Below, piece by piece: positions 24,798-34,076 of a stretch of DNA of 64,000 nucleotides (positions are counted from its first letter, which is position 1; each line of letters starts with the position of its first letter). The notes under the pieces were generated by a model. That model was given only the letters and a program-made list of their open reading frames with translations. It was not told where the DNA came from and searched no databases. The stretch is from Proteobacteria bacterium UBA2363 (GTDB lineage Bacteria > Pseudomonadota > Gammaproteobacteria > Xanthomonadales > UBA2363): assembly GCA_002344355.1 (NCBI GenBank), contig DDTN01000046.1, positions 124,001-188,000 of the forward strand. Reading direction: 5' to 3'. A program made the translations under genes and the position numbers.

Positions 24798-26450
24798 TCA
24801 GTCGCCGCCGCCGGCGCCGCCCTGGCCGCCACCGCGGCGACGGCCGCCGCGCCGCCGCCGCCGCTTGCCCTGGCCGTCGCCCGCGGGCCCATCGCCGGGC
24901 ACCTGACCGAGGTGGCCTTCGAGCGAGGCCTCGTCCAGCGACTGCGTCTGGCGCCACCAGTCGACCAGCTCGGACAGCGCCGGCTCGACCGATGCGCGCA
25001 GGACCAGGAAATCCCAGGCGGCCCGGAAGCGCGGATGCGCCAGCAGCCGGACCACGCGCCGGCGCGTGCGCTGCGTCAGCCAGCCCTGCAGGGTCCAGAT
25101 CTCCTGGCTGACCAGCGAGATCCGCCGCGGCACGGCGACCCGCTGGCAGAACGGCATCACCACGGCATCGGCGGCATGCTGCCAGGCCAGGTTGGCCTCG
25201 GTGCCCTTCGCCACCATCGCGGCATGGGTGCGCTGCGCGAAGGGCCACAGCAGCACCGCGAGCATGAACCCCGAGGTCAGCGGCCTGCCTTCGGCGACCC
25301 GCTGGTCGGAGCCCCGCAGCGCCTCGCGCACGAACGACAGGTAGCGGCCGTCGGCATCGGCGGCGAGCTCGTCGGCCACCTGCGGCATCAGCGCCGGCAG
25401 CAGGCCGTGCTCGCGCAGCAGGTCGAAGCTGCGCTCGGCGTGGCCCATGAGGAACAGCTTGGTGGTCTCGTCGAACAGGCGGGGCGGCGGCACCTCGGCG
25501 AGCAGGTAGGCCAGCATCGGCAGCGCGCGCGCCATCGCCGGCTCCAGCTCGAAGCCGAGCTTGGCGGCGAAACGCACCGCGCGCAGCATGCGCACCGGAT
25601 CCTCGCGGAAGCGGGCCTCCGGCTCGCCGATCAGACGCAACCGGCGCGCGCCGATGTCGGCGACGCCGCCGGCGTCGTCGCGCAGGCTGAAGTCGGCGAT
25701 GTTGTAGTACAGGGCGTTGATCGTGAAGTCGCGCCGGAAGATGTCCTCCTCCAGCGACCCGTAGATGTTGTCGCGCAGCAGGCGACCGTTGTCGAGCTTG
25801 CGGTCGCCGTCGTCGCCGGTGCCGCGGAAGGTCGCGACCTCGATGATCTCCTGGCCGAAGTGGATGTGCGCGAGCCGGAACCGGCGGCCGATCAGCCGGC
25901 AGTTCCGGAACAGCTGCCGGACCTGGTCGGGACTGGCATCGGTGGCGACGTCGAAATCCTTGGGCCGGCCGCCGAGCAGGAGGTCGCGCACGGCGCCGCC
26001 GACCAGGTAGGCCTGGAAGCCGGCCTCGTCGAGCCGGTACAGGACCCGCAGCGCGTTGTTGCTGATGTCCTTGCGCGAGATGCCGTGCTGGTCGCGCGGG
26101 ATCACCACGGCCCCGGGCGCCAGCGCCGGAGGTTGCCGGCGCGGACGCGGGGCGGCCGGTCGTTCGCGCTCGTCGCGGCCGCGCATCGGACGGCCGTCGC
26201 GGCCCTCGGCCCTGCCCTCGGCGCGCGGGCCGCGGCCGCGACCGCCGCCGCGGCCTTCGCGGGCGGGCGGGCGTTCGCGATGGCGGGGCGATGGCGGCGT
26301 CGCCTGCGCCTGCGGCGCGACCTGGGCGGTGGCGGCGCTGCCCACACCGGACACGGCGCGGAACGGAGCGGCCACCAGGCGGGCGGCGCGGCGCAGCAGA
26401 TCGCTCAAGGCCAAGTGACGTGCTCCGTGCAGTCGTTGCGGTCGGTCCAT
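24798..26450 (-). CDS. pcnB: Poly(A) polymerase I
   Basis: 550-residue nucleotidyltransferase that adds 3' poly(A) tails to RNA and promotes its decay. The first ~115 residues are an Arg/Gly/Pro-rich low-complexity extension (RGGGRGRGPRAEG and similar). The catalytic core follows: LVGGAVRDLLLGGRPKDFDV with the metal-binding DxD, then the RRDFTINALYYNI and DPVRMLRAVRFAAKL motifs. The C-terminal tail is again basic and Gly/Arg-rich (GKRRRRRGGRRRGGG). Both tails probably contact RNA. The exact start within the low-complexity region is uncertain. Confidence 0.92.
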   Translation of the reverse strand: MDRPQRLHGARHLALSDLLRRAARLVAAPFRAVSGVGSAATAQVAPQAQATPPSPRHRERPPAREGRGGGRGRGPRAEGRAEGRDGRPMRGRDERERPAAPRPRRQPPALAPGAVVIPRDQHGISRKDISNNALRVLYRLDEAGFQAYLVGGAVRDLLLGGRPKDFDVATDASPDQVRQLFRNCRLIGRRFRLAHIHFGQEIIEVATFRGTGDDGDRKLDNGRLLRDNIYGSLEEDIFRRDFTINALYYNIADFSLRDDAGGVADIGARRLRLIGEPEARFREDPVRMLRAVRFAAKLGFELEPAMARALPMLAYLLAEVPPPRLFDETTKLFLMGHAERSFDLLREHGLLPALMPQVADELAADADGRYLSFVREALRGSDQRVAEGRPLTSGFMLAVLLWPFAQRTHAAMVAKGTEANLAWQHAADAVVMPFCQRVAVPRRISLVSQEIWTLQGWLTQRTRRRVVRLLAHPRFRAAWDFLVLRASVEPALSELVDWWRQTQSLDEASLEGHLGQVPGDGPAGDGQGKRRRRRGGRRRGGGQGGAGGGD

Positions 26451-26506
26451 GCCGGCAGCCGCTCGGCAGGCGACGGGCGCCGCGGCGGCGGAAGGTCCGC
26501 GAGGGC

Positions 26507-26534
26507 TTGTCCGTCGCGGAGGATCGACTATACT
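26507..26534 (+). promoter_or_regulatory. Promoter of tRNA-Glu
   Basis: TTGTCC (26507-26512) and TATACT (26529-26534) are spaced by 16 bases and end 29 bases before the mature tRNA 5' end. Both hexamers are close to sigma-70 consensus and stand out in the GC-rich context. Confidence 0.62.
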
Positions 26535-26563
26535 AGCGCCCGGCCGAGCGCCGCCTCAAGCAC

Positions 26564-26639
26564 GCTCCCTTCGTCTAGCGGTCCAGGACACCGCCCTCTC
26601 AAGGCGGGAACAGGGGTTCGAGTCCCCTAGGGAGCGCCA
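26564..26639 (+). tRNA. tRNA-Glu (anticodon CTC)
   Basis: A complete 76-nt cloverleaf with encoded CCA. The acceptor stem is GCTCCCT/AGGGAGC, and the anticodon stem CCGCC/GGCGG holds the loop CTCTCAA, so the anticodon is CTC (codon GAG). The T loop is GTTCGAGTC. It is a single gene between pcnB (divergent) and fdxA. Confidence 0.96.
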
Positions 26640-26745
26640 CTCCGGCGTCGCGGCACGGCCCACCCGCGCAGTTGCTTTCCGCTCGGTCCGGCGCGCCGGC
26701 CGCGCGCCCGCGCCGGCGGACCACGCCCCAGCCGGATGCCAGGAC

Positions 26746-27069
26746 ATGCCCTTCGTCGTCACCGAGAACTGCATCAAGTGCAAGCACACCGACTGCGTCG
26801 AGGTGTGCCCGGTCGACTGCTTCCACGAGGGCCCGAACTTCCTGGTGATCGATCCGGACGAGTGCATCGACTGCACGCTGTGCGAACCCGAGTGCCCGGT
26901 CAACGCGATCTACCCCGAGGATTCGGTACCGGCCGGCCAGGAGGCCTTCATCGCCCTCAACGCCGAGCTGGCGCGGGACTGGCCGGTGCTCACCCAGCGC
27001 AAGGATCCGCCGGCCGACGCCAAGGAGTGGGACGGCAAGCCGGGCAAGCTGGCCCTGCTGGAACGCTGA
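26746..27069 (+). CDS. fdxA: 7Fe ferredoxin FdxA
   Basis: 107-residue [3Fe-4S][4Fe-4S] ferredoxin. Cysteines are arranged as ENCIKCKHTDCVEVCPVDCF (3Fe site, with the inserted residues that lose one ligand) and CIDCTLCEPECPVNA (4Fe site). The extended acidic/helical C-terminus with AKEWDGKPGK is standard for Azotobacter-type FdI/FdxA. It acts as a low-potential electron carrier in the cytoplasm. It is encoded just after tRNA-Glu and convergent with the bamC-like gene. Confidence 0.95.
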   Translation: MPFVVTENCIKCKHTDCVEVCPVDCFHEGPNFLVIDPDECIDCTLCEPECPVNAIYPEDSVPAGQEAFIALNAELARDWPVLTQRKDPPADAKEWDGKPGKLALLER

Positions 27070-27120
27070 TCCGCGCGCCCGGCCCGGGCGACCCGGAACC
27101 GCGCCCGCACGCCCCTCCGC

Positions 27121-27636
27121 TCAGCCCAGGCGGCGGCGCAGTTCGTTGAGCACGGCCCGCACCGCGCCGGCATCGCCGGCGCCGCGCACGCGCGTGCCCT
27201 CGGCGCCGGCCTCCAGGGACAGCACGACGTCATGGCTGACGCGCTCCTCCCGACGCAGCAGCCGCGAGATGCCGGTGGCGCGCCGGCTGGTCTCGACCTG
27301 CAGGCGGAAGGTGCCCTGGCCGGCATCGCGCTCGACCACCACCACCTCCCCCGCCATCCGCTCCAGCGCCACGCCGACCCGTCGGAACACGCTGTCGGGG
27401 TGATCGGCGATCACCAGGGTGCCGTCGGAGACCGCCGAGCGGCCAGGCGCGAGCCGGCGCGCCGGCCGTTCGGGAATGCGCATGGCCTGGTCGACCAGCG
27501 GACGGTCCAGTCCCTCGGGCACCACCAGGGGCGGGTGGTTGCGCGCCTCCAGGTGGGGCGATTCCCGCTTGGCCGAAGTGCCGCAGGCGGCCATCGCGAG
27601 GGTGCACAGCAGGAGCAGGGCGGTACGCAGCATCAT
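27121..27636 (-). CDS. Short BamC-like outer-membrane lipoprotein
   Basis: 171 residues with a lipoprotein signal (LLLLCTLAMAACG, lipid-modified Cys18). The next part ESPHLEARNHPPLVVPEGLD resembles the unstructured N-terminus of BamC, followed by one helix-grip-like domain (residues about 70-170). E. coli BamC has two such domains and about 340 residues, so this is a half-length form. Identity rests mostly on position: it directly follows dapA (4 bp), as bamC does in E. coli. It may take part in the BAM complex. Confidence 0.7.
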   Translation of the reverse strand: MMLRTALLLLCTLAMAACGTSAKRESPHLEARNHPPLVVPEGLDRPLVDQAMRIPERPARRLAPGRSAVSDGTLVIADHPDSVFRRVGVALERMAGEVVVVERDAGQGTFRLQVETSRRATGISRLLRREERVSHDVVLSLEAGAEGTRVRGAGDAGAVRAVLNELRRRLG

Positions 27637-27640
27637 CGGG

Positions 27641-28543
27641 TCATCCTTGGTCGGCCGCGCCGGCAGCCATCGCCCCGAGCCCCTCGAGCACGGCGCGGGC
27701 GGCGGCCTGCAGCGCCGGCGACAGCGGTGTCAGGGGCAGGCGCGGATCGGGGCCGCACAGGCCCAGGTGGTGCAGCATCCACTTGGCCGGAATCGGGTTC
27801 GGTTCGCGCCCGAGCATGTCGTACAGCGACTGCAGGCGATCGTCGATGGCCAGCGCCTGGGGGCGCCGGCCGGCCGCGGCATGATCGCACATCTGCGCGA
27901 ACGGGCCGGGAACGATGTTGGCGGCGACCGAGACCACCCCCCGGGCACCGGCCAGCAGCGCGGCGCAGGCGGTGCCGTCGTCGCCGCTGAGCACGTCGAA
28001 ACCCGGGCCCTGCAGCGCCAGCAGCGCACGCAGGCGCGCCGGTTCGGCGACGGCCTCCTTGATGCCGTGGATCGCCGGGTGGCCGCACAGGCGCGCCACC
28101 GTCTCCGGCAGCAGGTCGCAACCGGTCCGCGAGGGCACGTTGTAGAGGACCACCGGCAGCAGGCCGCTGTCGGCGACCGCGTGGTAATGCCGGTACAGGC
28201 CTTCCTGGGTCGGGCGGACGTAGGCGGGGGTCACCACCAGGGCGGCGTCGACGCCGGCGTCGCGGGCGATCCGGCACAGCGCCAGGGTGCGCGCGGTGGC
28301 CGGCGCGCCGCAGCCGGCCAGCACCGGCAACCGGCCGGCGCAGCGCTGCACCGCCAGCGCCAGCACCCGCGCGTACTCGGCGTCGTCGAGCAGGTTGGCC
28401 TCGCCGGTCGAACCGGCCACCACCAGGCCGTGGCTGCCGGCGGCAAGATGCAGGTCGAGCAGGCGCAGCAGGGCCGGCTCGTCGATCGAGCCGTCCGCCG
28501 CAAACGGGGTGATCAGGGCGCAGATGCTGCCGCGGAGCGTCAA
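27641..28543 (-). CDS. dapA: 4-hydroxy-tetrahydrodipicolinate synthase
   Basis: 300-residue class I aldolase condensing pyruvate with aspartate semialdehyde in lysine and diaminopimelate synthesis. SICALITPFAADGSID, the GSTGEANLL pyruvate site, LYNVPSRTGCDLLPETV (catalytic Tyr) and the Schiff-base Lys in IHGIKEAVAEPAR are present. No ATG or GTG fits the family N-terminus. A TTG at 28541-28543 with AGGA eight bases upstream gives (M)TLRGSICALITPF and is my chosen start. It is divergent from the gcvR-like gene. Confidence 0.93.
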   Translation of the reverse strand: MTLRGSICALITPFAADGSIDEPALLRLLDLHLAAGSHGLVVAGSTGEANLLDDAEYARVLALAVQRCAGRLPVLAGCGAPATARTLALCRIARDAGVDAALVVTPAYVRPTQEGLYRHYHAVADSGLLPVVLYNVPSRTGCDLLPETVARLCGHPAIHGIKEAVAEPARLRALLALQGPGFDVLSGDDGTACAALLAGARGVVSVAANIVPGPFAQMCDHAAAGRRPQALAIDDRLQSLYDMLGREPNPIPAKWMLHHLGLCGPDPRLPLTPLSPALQAAARAVLEGLGAMAAGAADQG

Positions 28544-28660
28544 GTCGGAAATCCTGCCGGAGCGCCGGCATGTTACTTGCGGCCCGGAAGGGGTGACAAG
28601 TATGCTCGCTGCCGGGAGTTTTGCGGCGCAATAACGCGCCGCCACGGCAGGAAACCGGCC

Positions 28661-29221
28661 TTGAAAGAGCAGCCCAAGCGCAGCCGACCGAACGAGAACT
28701 ACCTGCTGATCAACGCCTTTGCCCCGCGCGAGGACTCGCCGCTGGTGCAGCTGGCCCGCCGGATCGCCGAGTCCGGCTGCAACCTGGTCGAGTCGCGCCT
28801 GGCCACCCTGGGCCAGGAGGTCAGCATCCAGGCCCTGTGCCAGGGCGCCTGGGACGCCGTCGCCAAGCTGGAATCGGCGATGGCGCGCATGGAGCGCGAC
28901 GGCGGCGTCCGCCTGGTCTATTTCCGGACCTCGATGCGCGAGGCCCAGGGCAACGCCCTGCCCTACGTCGTCGAGGTCACCGCCGCCGACAAGCCCGGCG
29001 TGCTCTACCAGCTCGCCGAGTTCTTCGAGCACCACGGCATCAGCATCGAGGCGATGACCTGCAGCCGCTACAAGGCGGTGCAGACCGGCGCCGAGGTGTT
29101 CTCCGCGCAGTTCACCGTCGGCATCCCGGTCGACACCCACATCGCCGCCCTCCGCGACGACTTCCTGGAGTTCTGCGACGGCCTGAACCTGGATGCCATC
29201 CTCGATCCCATGAAGTTCTGA
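28661..29221 (+). CDS. ACT-domain regulator, glycine cleavage repressor GcvR type
   Basis: 186 residues containing two ACT domains: the first starts NYLLINAFAPREDSPLVQLA and the second YVVEVTAADKPGVLYQLAEF. This is the layout of GcvR, which binds glycine and controls GcvA-dependent gcv expression in E. coli. The only start that suits the family is TTG at 28661 (LKEQPKRSRPNENYLL), with AGGA eight bases upstream. It is followed after two bases by bcp, the same neighbour as in E. coli. Confidence 0.85.
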   Translation: MKEQPKRSRPNENYLLINAFAPREDSPLVQLARRIAESGCNLVESRLATLGQEVSIQALCQGAWDAVAKLESAMARMERDGGVRLVYFRTSMREAQGNALPYVVEVTAADKPGVLYQLAEFFEHHGISIEAMTCSRYKAVQTGAEVFSAQFTVGIPVDTHIAALRDDFLEFCDGLNLDAILDPMKF

Positions 29222-29223
29222 CC

Positions 29224-29685
29224 ATGCAGCCCGGCGACGCCCTGCCCGACCTCCGCCTCGCGACCACGGCCGACCCGGCCCTGCACCTGCCGTCGCTGGC
29301 CGGCAACCTGGCGGTGGTCTACTTCTATCCCAAGGACGCCACGCCGGGCTGCACCACGGAAGCGCGCGATTTCGCCGCCCTGCACCCGGAATTCGCCGCG
29401 CTCGGCGCGCGGGTGATCGGCGTCTCGCGCGACAGCCTGGCCAGCCATGCGCGCTTCCGGGAGCGCCAGCAACTGCCCTTCGAGCTGGCCAGCGACACCG
29501 ACGAGGCGGCCTGCCGGGCGTTCGACGTGATCCACGAGAAGACCCTGTACGGCCGCACCTCGCTGGGCGTGGTGCGCAGCACCTTCCTGTTCGGCCGCGA
29601 CGGCCGCCTGCTCCGCGCCTGGCGCGGCGTCCGGGTGGCCGGGCACGCGCAGGCCGTGCTCGACGCCTGCCGGGAGGCGGCTTGA
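29224..29685 (+). CDS. bcp: Peroxiredoxin Bcp/PrxQ
   Basis: 153-residue thiol peroxidase. The peroxidatic site is YFYPKDATPGCTTEARDF with catalytic Cys43 or so. The resolving Cys five residues later in many PrxQ proteins is replaced (CTTEA-R), so this is likely a 1-Cys form or uses the Cys near EAACRAFDV. ATG 29224 begins two bases after the GcvR-type gene stop, so the pair is cotranscribed. Confidence 0.93.
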   Translation: MQPGDALPDLRLATTADPALHLPSLAGNLAVVYFYPKDATPGCTTEARDFAALHPEFAALGARVIGVSRDSLASHARFRERQQLPFELASDTDEAACRAFDVIHEKTLYGRTSLGVVRSTFLFGRDGRLLRAWRGVRVAGHAQAVLDACREAA

Positions 29686-29776
29686 GCCCGGCGCGCGGTC
29701 GCCGAACTCCACCGCGCCGGCACAGTTGCCGCCGGTTGCCGGCCTCTCCCCCGCCGCATCGGAACCCACCCACGCC

Positions 29777-31165
29777 ATGACCGCGAGCAAGCGCACCTAC
29801 GTGCTGGACACCAACGTCCTGATGCACGACCCGACCTCGCTGTTCCGGTTCGAGGAACACGACGTCCTGCTGCCGATGATCGTCCTGGAGGAGCTCGACG
29901 CCGCCAAGAAGGGCGTCTCCGAGGTCGCCCGCAACGTCCGCCAGGTCAGCCGGTTCCTCAACGAGCTGATCCAGGCCCATGGCGCCGGCGCGCTGCACGA
30001 GGGCCTGCCCCTGCTGCGTCCCCAGGACCTGCGCCTGGACGTCGGCGGCCAGCATGGCCGCCTGTACTTCCAGACCGCGCCGGGCAACGGCAACGGCCCG
30101 AAGGGCGGCGCCGACAACCAGATCATCGCCGCCGTGCTGGCGCTGCGCGAGCGGGCGCCCGACCAGCCGGTGGTGCTGGTGTCCAAGGACATCAACCTGC
30201 GCATCAAGGCGAGCATCTACGGCATCGCCGCCGAGGACTACGAGAACGACCGCGCGCTCGACGACTTCAACCTGCTGTTCACCGGCATGGTGCGCCTGGG
30301 CGAGGATTTCTGGGACCGCCACCCGGAGCTGCGCTCCTGGACCGAACGCGGCCGCACCTACTACGAGATCGAGCTCGCCGCCGACGAGGACTGGCAGCCC
30401 CAGCAGTTCCTGCACTTCGAGGGCGAGGACGAGGTCGAGCTGCGCCTGCTCGACCGCCAGGGAAACCGCGCCCTGCTGCAGATCCTCGACGACTTCCGGC
30501 AGGGCAACCACGCGGTGTGGGGGATCAGCGCGCGCAACCGCGAGCAGAACTTCGCGCTCAACGCCCTGATGGACCCGGACGTCGACTTCGTGACCCTGCT
30601 GGGCACCGCCGGCACCGGCAAGACCCTGCTGGCGCTGGCCGCCGGCCTGGCGCAGACCATGGACCAGCAGCGCTTCCGCGAGATCATCATGACCCGCGCG
30701 ACGGTCAGCGTCGGCGAGGACATCGGCTTCCTGCCCGGCACCGAGGAGGAGAAGATGACGCCCTGGATGGGCGCGCTCACCGACAACCTCGAGGTGCTCA
30801 CCAATCCGCAGGAGGGCGGCTCCTGGGCGCGCCAGGCGACCAACGACCTGCTCGCCTCGCGGATCAAGATCCGCTCGATGAACTTCATGCGCGGGCGCAC
30901 CTTCCTGAACCGCTACGTGATCATCGACGAGGCCCAGAACCTGTCGCCCAAGCAGATGAAGACCCTGCTGACCCGCGCCGGGCCGGGCACCAAGATGGTC
31001 TGCCTGGGCAACGTCGAGCAGATCGACACGCCTTACCTGACCGAGACCACCTCGGGCCTGACCTACGCGGTCGACCGCTTCAAGTCCTGGGCGCACAGCG
31101 CCCATGTCACCCTGCGTCGCGGCGAGCGTTCGCGGCTGGCGGACTTCGCGTCCGAGGCGCTGTAG
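29777..31165 (+). CDS. PhoH-family protein with N-terminal PIN domain
   Basis: 462 residues. An N-terminal PIN ribonuclease domain (TYVLDTNVLMHDPTS, with acidic LEELDAAKKG) is fused to a PhoH ATPase with Walker A GTAGTGKTLLALAAG, Walker B VIIDEAQNLSPKQM and CLGNVEQID. This PIN-PhoH architecture (YlaK/PhoH2 type) is associated with RNA unwinding and cleavage in studied cases. It follows bcp by about 90 bp. Confidence 0.93.
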   Translation: MTASKRTYVLDTNVLMHDPTSLFRFEEHDVLLPMIVLEELDAAKKGVSEVARNVRQVSRFLNELIQAHGAGALHEGLPLLRPQDLRLDVGGQHGRLYFQTAPGNGNGPKGGADNQIIAAVLALRERAPDQPVVLVSKDINLRIKASIYGIAAEDYENDRALDDFNLLFTGMVRLGEDFWDRHPELRSWTERGRTYYEIELAADEDWQPQQFLHFEGEDEVELRLLDRQGNRALLQILDDFRQGNHAVWGISARNREQNFALNALMDPDVDFVTLLGTAGTGKTLLALAAGLAQTMDQQRFREIIMTRATVSVGEDIGFLPGTEEEKMTPWMGALTDNLEVLTNPQEGGSWARQATNDLLASRIKIRSMNFMRGRTFLNRYVIIDEAQNLSPKQMKTLLTRAGPGTKMVCLGNVEQIDTPYLTETTSGLTYAVDRFKSWAHSAHVTLRRGERSRLADFASEAL

Positions 31166-31838
31166 GGACGCCCGGCGGCCGGGCGGGCACGGCGGAGCGC
31201 GCCCGTCCGTTGCGTGCACCGCCAAGGGTTTGTGGCAGGGAAGCACCGGGATACCGTTCCGTCGTGTCCGGAACGGTGCGCCGGTCACCGGGCCGGCCTG
31301 ATCCCCCGGACCACGAGGAACACGGCCAGGCCCAGCGGCCCGCTCGGGGCGGCACGCAGCGTCCAGCCCAGCCGATCCGGCACGGTGGGTTACCTGCTGC
31401 CCTCATGCAGGGCCGGCGACAGCCAGACGCCCACGATCAGGACGAGTCCGGGAGGCGAGCCCCTCCGATCTTCTCCCGTCAGGGCGGTACGCGCGCGTGG
31501 CGCACCCGGAACCGGAGCGACAATTGCACGTGCAGCGAATACCTGCGCTCTGGAAGGCACCCCCCGCCGGAGCAGGTCCGTCCCTTGCGCCCCCCGGGTC
31601 TCCGGACTGTCAAGGACACGGTCCGGGCCGTGGTCACAAGGCCTGCTGACCTTCGCCCCGCCGGCCGAGGGCCTTTCCTGCAACGCGGGACGGGACCGGT
31701 GGGAGAGGGACGGCGCTGCGCGTCGACCGGGGCTGTCCATGCCGGCCTCCGCGCTGCAGGGACACCGGCAGCCCGGACGCAGCACGGCCGCCCTGCGGCG
31801 GCCGTGGATCGGGAACGCGGTCCGGCGCGAGGCCGGGA
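31166..31838. other. 673-bp gap with a possible membrane-gene remnant
   Basis: No full gene is supported. On the minus strand, 31285-31383 can encode a 32-residue peptide (GTG start, VPDRLGWTLRAAPSGPLGLA then a hydrophobic LAVFLVVRGIRPAR). Just 5' of it, in another frame, is a second hydrophobic stretch (GLVLIVGVWLSPAL, about 31395-31440). Together they look like a decayed small membrane-protein gene. The rest shows nothing recognisable. Confidence 0.3.
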
Positions 31839-33014
31839 TCAGAACTGCGCGGTGAACAGCAGTTCGGCCTCGATCTGGCGGGAATCGCGGTAGGGCCGCT
31901 GGAACGGATCGACCAGGCCCAGGAAGGCGGCGGTCGGCGCGTAGCTGGCATTGAAGCCGAGGTGGAAGCCGTCCGCCAGGCGGCGCAGGTAGCCGATGCC
32001 GTACTGGTGCGGGCTGCCGCCTTCGTCGAGCGCGCGGCGCAGCGCCGGCGCCGTCGGTTCCGGCTGCTGGCTGGTCGAGTAGCGCAGGGTGAAGCTGTCC
32101 TGCGCGGTCGGCAGCCAGCGCCACTCCGCGCTGTACACGGTCAGGTCGCGCCAGCGGAAGTCGGGGCTCGTCCCGTCGCCCAGCAGGGCCAGGAAACGGT
32201 TCGGCAGGGCCGGGCTCAGGAACGGGCGGACCCCGGAATACTGGATCTGGTCGATGCCCAGCGCGAACGCCGTGGTCGATCCCAGCTGCCAGCTCAGGCG
32301 CGTGCCGATCTCGGCCGGGATGTCGAAGCGACCGGGCTCGGCATAGACGCCGCGGTAGCTGTTGAAGGCATCCATGTCGATGCGCGAGCGGTAGCTGATC
32401 GCGTAGCCGAGGCGCTCGCCGAGGTCGCCGCTCAGGCCCAGGCGTACGCCCTGGCCGAACGCCGATTCCGGCCGCCCGCCCAGGGGATCGACCAGGCCAG
32501 GGCCGGACTGGGCGCCGAACGCACCCATGTCCCAAGACGCGAAACGCTGGTAGGCGAACACCGCGCCGACCTCGACCTGGCCCAGGCGGGTCTGCGCCAT
32601 CACCCCGGGGCTGACCACGTCCTGGCGCAGTGCGCCCGGCGCGCTGTCGGCCAGCCGCAGCGGCGCGAAGCCGCCACCGTTGCGGCCGGTCTCGCGCAGG
32701 GCACCGCTGCTGCGCTCCAGGCTCAGGCCCAGGCGACCGCCCGGCAGGCGGCTGCTGGCGATGCGTCCGAAGGCGACGCTGGCGAGATCCGGGGCGGCCG
32801 CCTGCGGACGGTCGGCCCAGTCGAAGTCGGGTACGATGCGCGCGTGCGCGTACTCGCGCCACGCCTGGAGAACCTGCTCACCGGCCAGCGCCTGGGCCAT
32901 TGCGGACGACAGCGTGCCTTCGGCCGCCACCGGGGCGACCAGGCAGAGAGAGCAAGGGAGCGCGAGCGCAAGCCCGACGACTCCCTTGAAACGCGTTGCT
33001 GTTTTTACCGACAT
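31839..33014 (-). CDS. Outer-membrane beta-barrel protein, FadL/OmpP1-like
   Basis: 391 residues with a signal peptide (GVVGLALALPCSLCLVAPVAA). The mature part has alternating beta-strand patterns (LGYAISYRSRIDMDAF, DSFTLRYSTSQQPE, YGIGYLRRLADGFHLGFNAS) and ends with LLFTAQF, the terminal Phe typical of BAM-inserted barrels. The set of strands near IDQIQYSGVRPFLSPALPN resembles FadL/OmpP1/TodX long-chain hydrophobe transporters. I start it at MSVKTATRF (33014); a longer start at 33056 would weaken the signal peptide. Divergent from thiD. Confidence 0.72.
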   Translation of the reverse strand: MSVKTATRFKGVVGLALALPCSLCLVAPVAAEGTLSSAMAQALAGEQVLQAWREYAHARIVPDFDWADRPQAAAPDLASVAFGRIASSRLPGGRLGLSLERSSGALRETGRNGGGFAPLRLADSAPGALRQDVVSPGVMAQTRLGQVEVGAVFAYQRFASWDMGAFGAQSGPGLVDPLGGRPESAFGQGVRLGLSGDLGERLGYAISYRSRIDMDAFNSYRGVYAEPGRFDIPAEIGTRLSWQLGSTTAFALGIDQIQYSGVRPFLSPALPNRFLALLGDGTSPDFRWRDLTVYSAEWRWLPTAQDSFTLRYSTSQQPEPTAPALRRALDEGGSPHQYGIGYLRRLADGFHLGFNASYAPTAAFLGLVDPFQRPYRDSRQIEAELLFTAQF

Positions 33015-33142
33015 ACCCCTGGGAATGTCCGCAAGCCGTGTGGTGTGGAGCAGCACTGTGGTGTACGGGCCACAGCATGGCGAGAACGCAACACCCTGTC
33101 AAGCCGGCGGTCCGGTCGGACAGCCCGCGGGAAACCAAGCCG

Positions 33143-34009
<867 letters not shown>

Positions 34010-34076
34010 GCAGGGGGCGACCCCGCCGGCAGCTGCGTCCGACGCCTTTCGGCAGGCAAACGCAGGCAGGCCGGGA

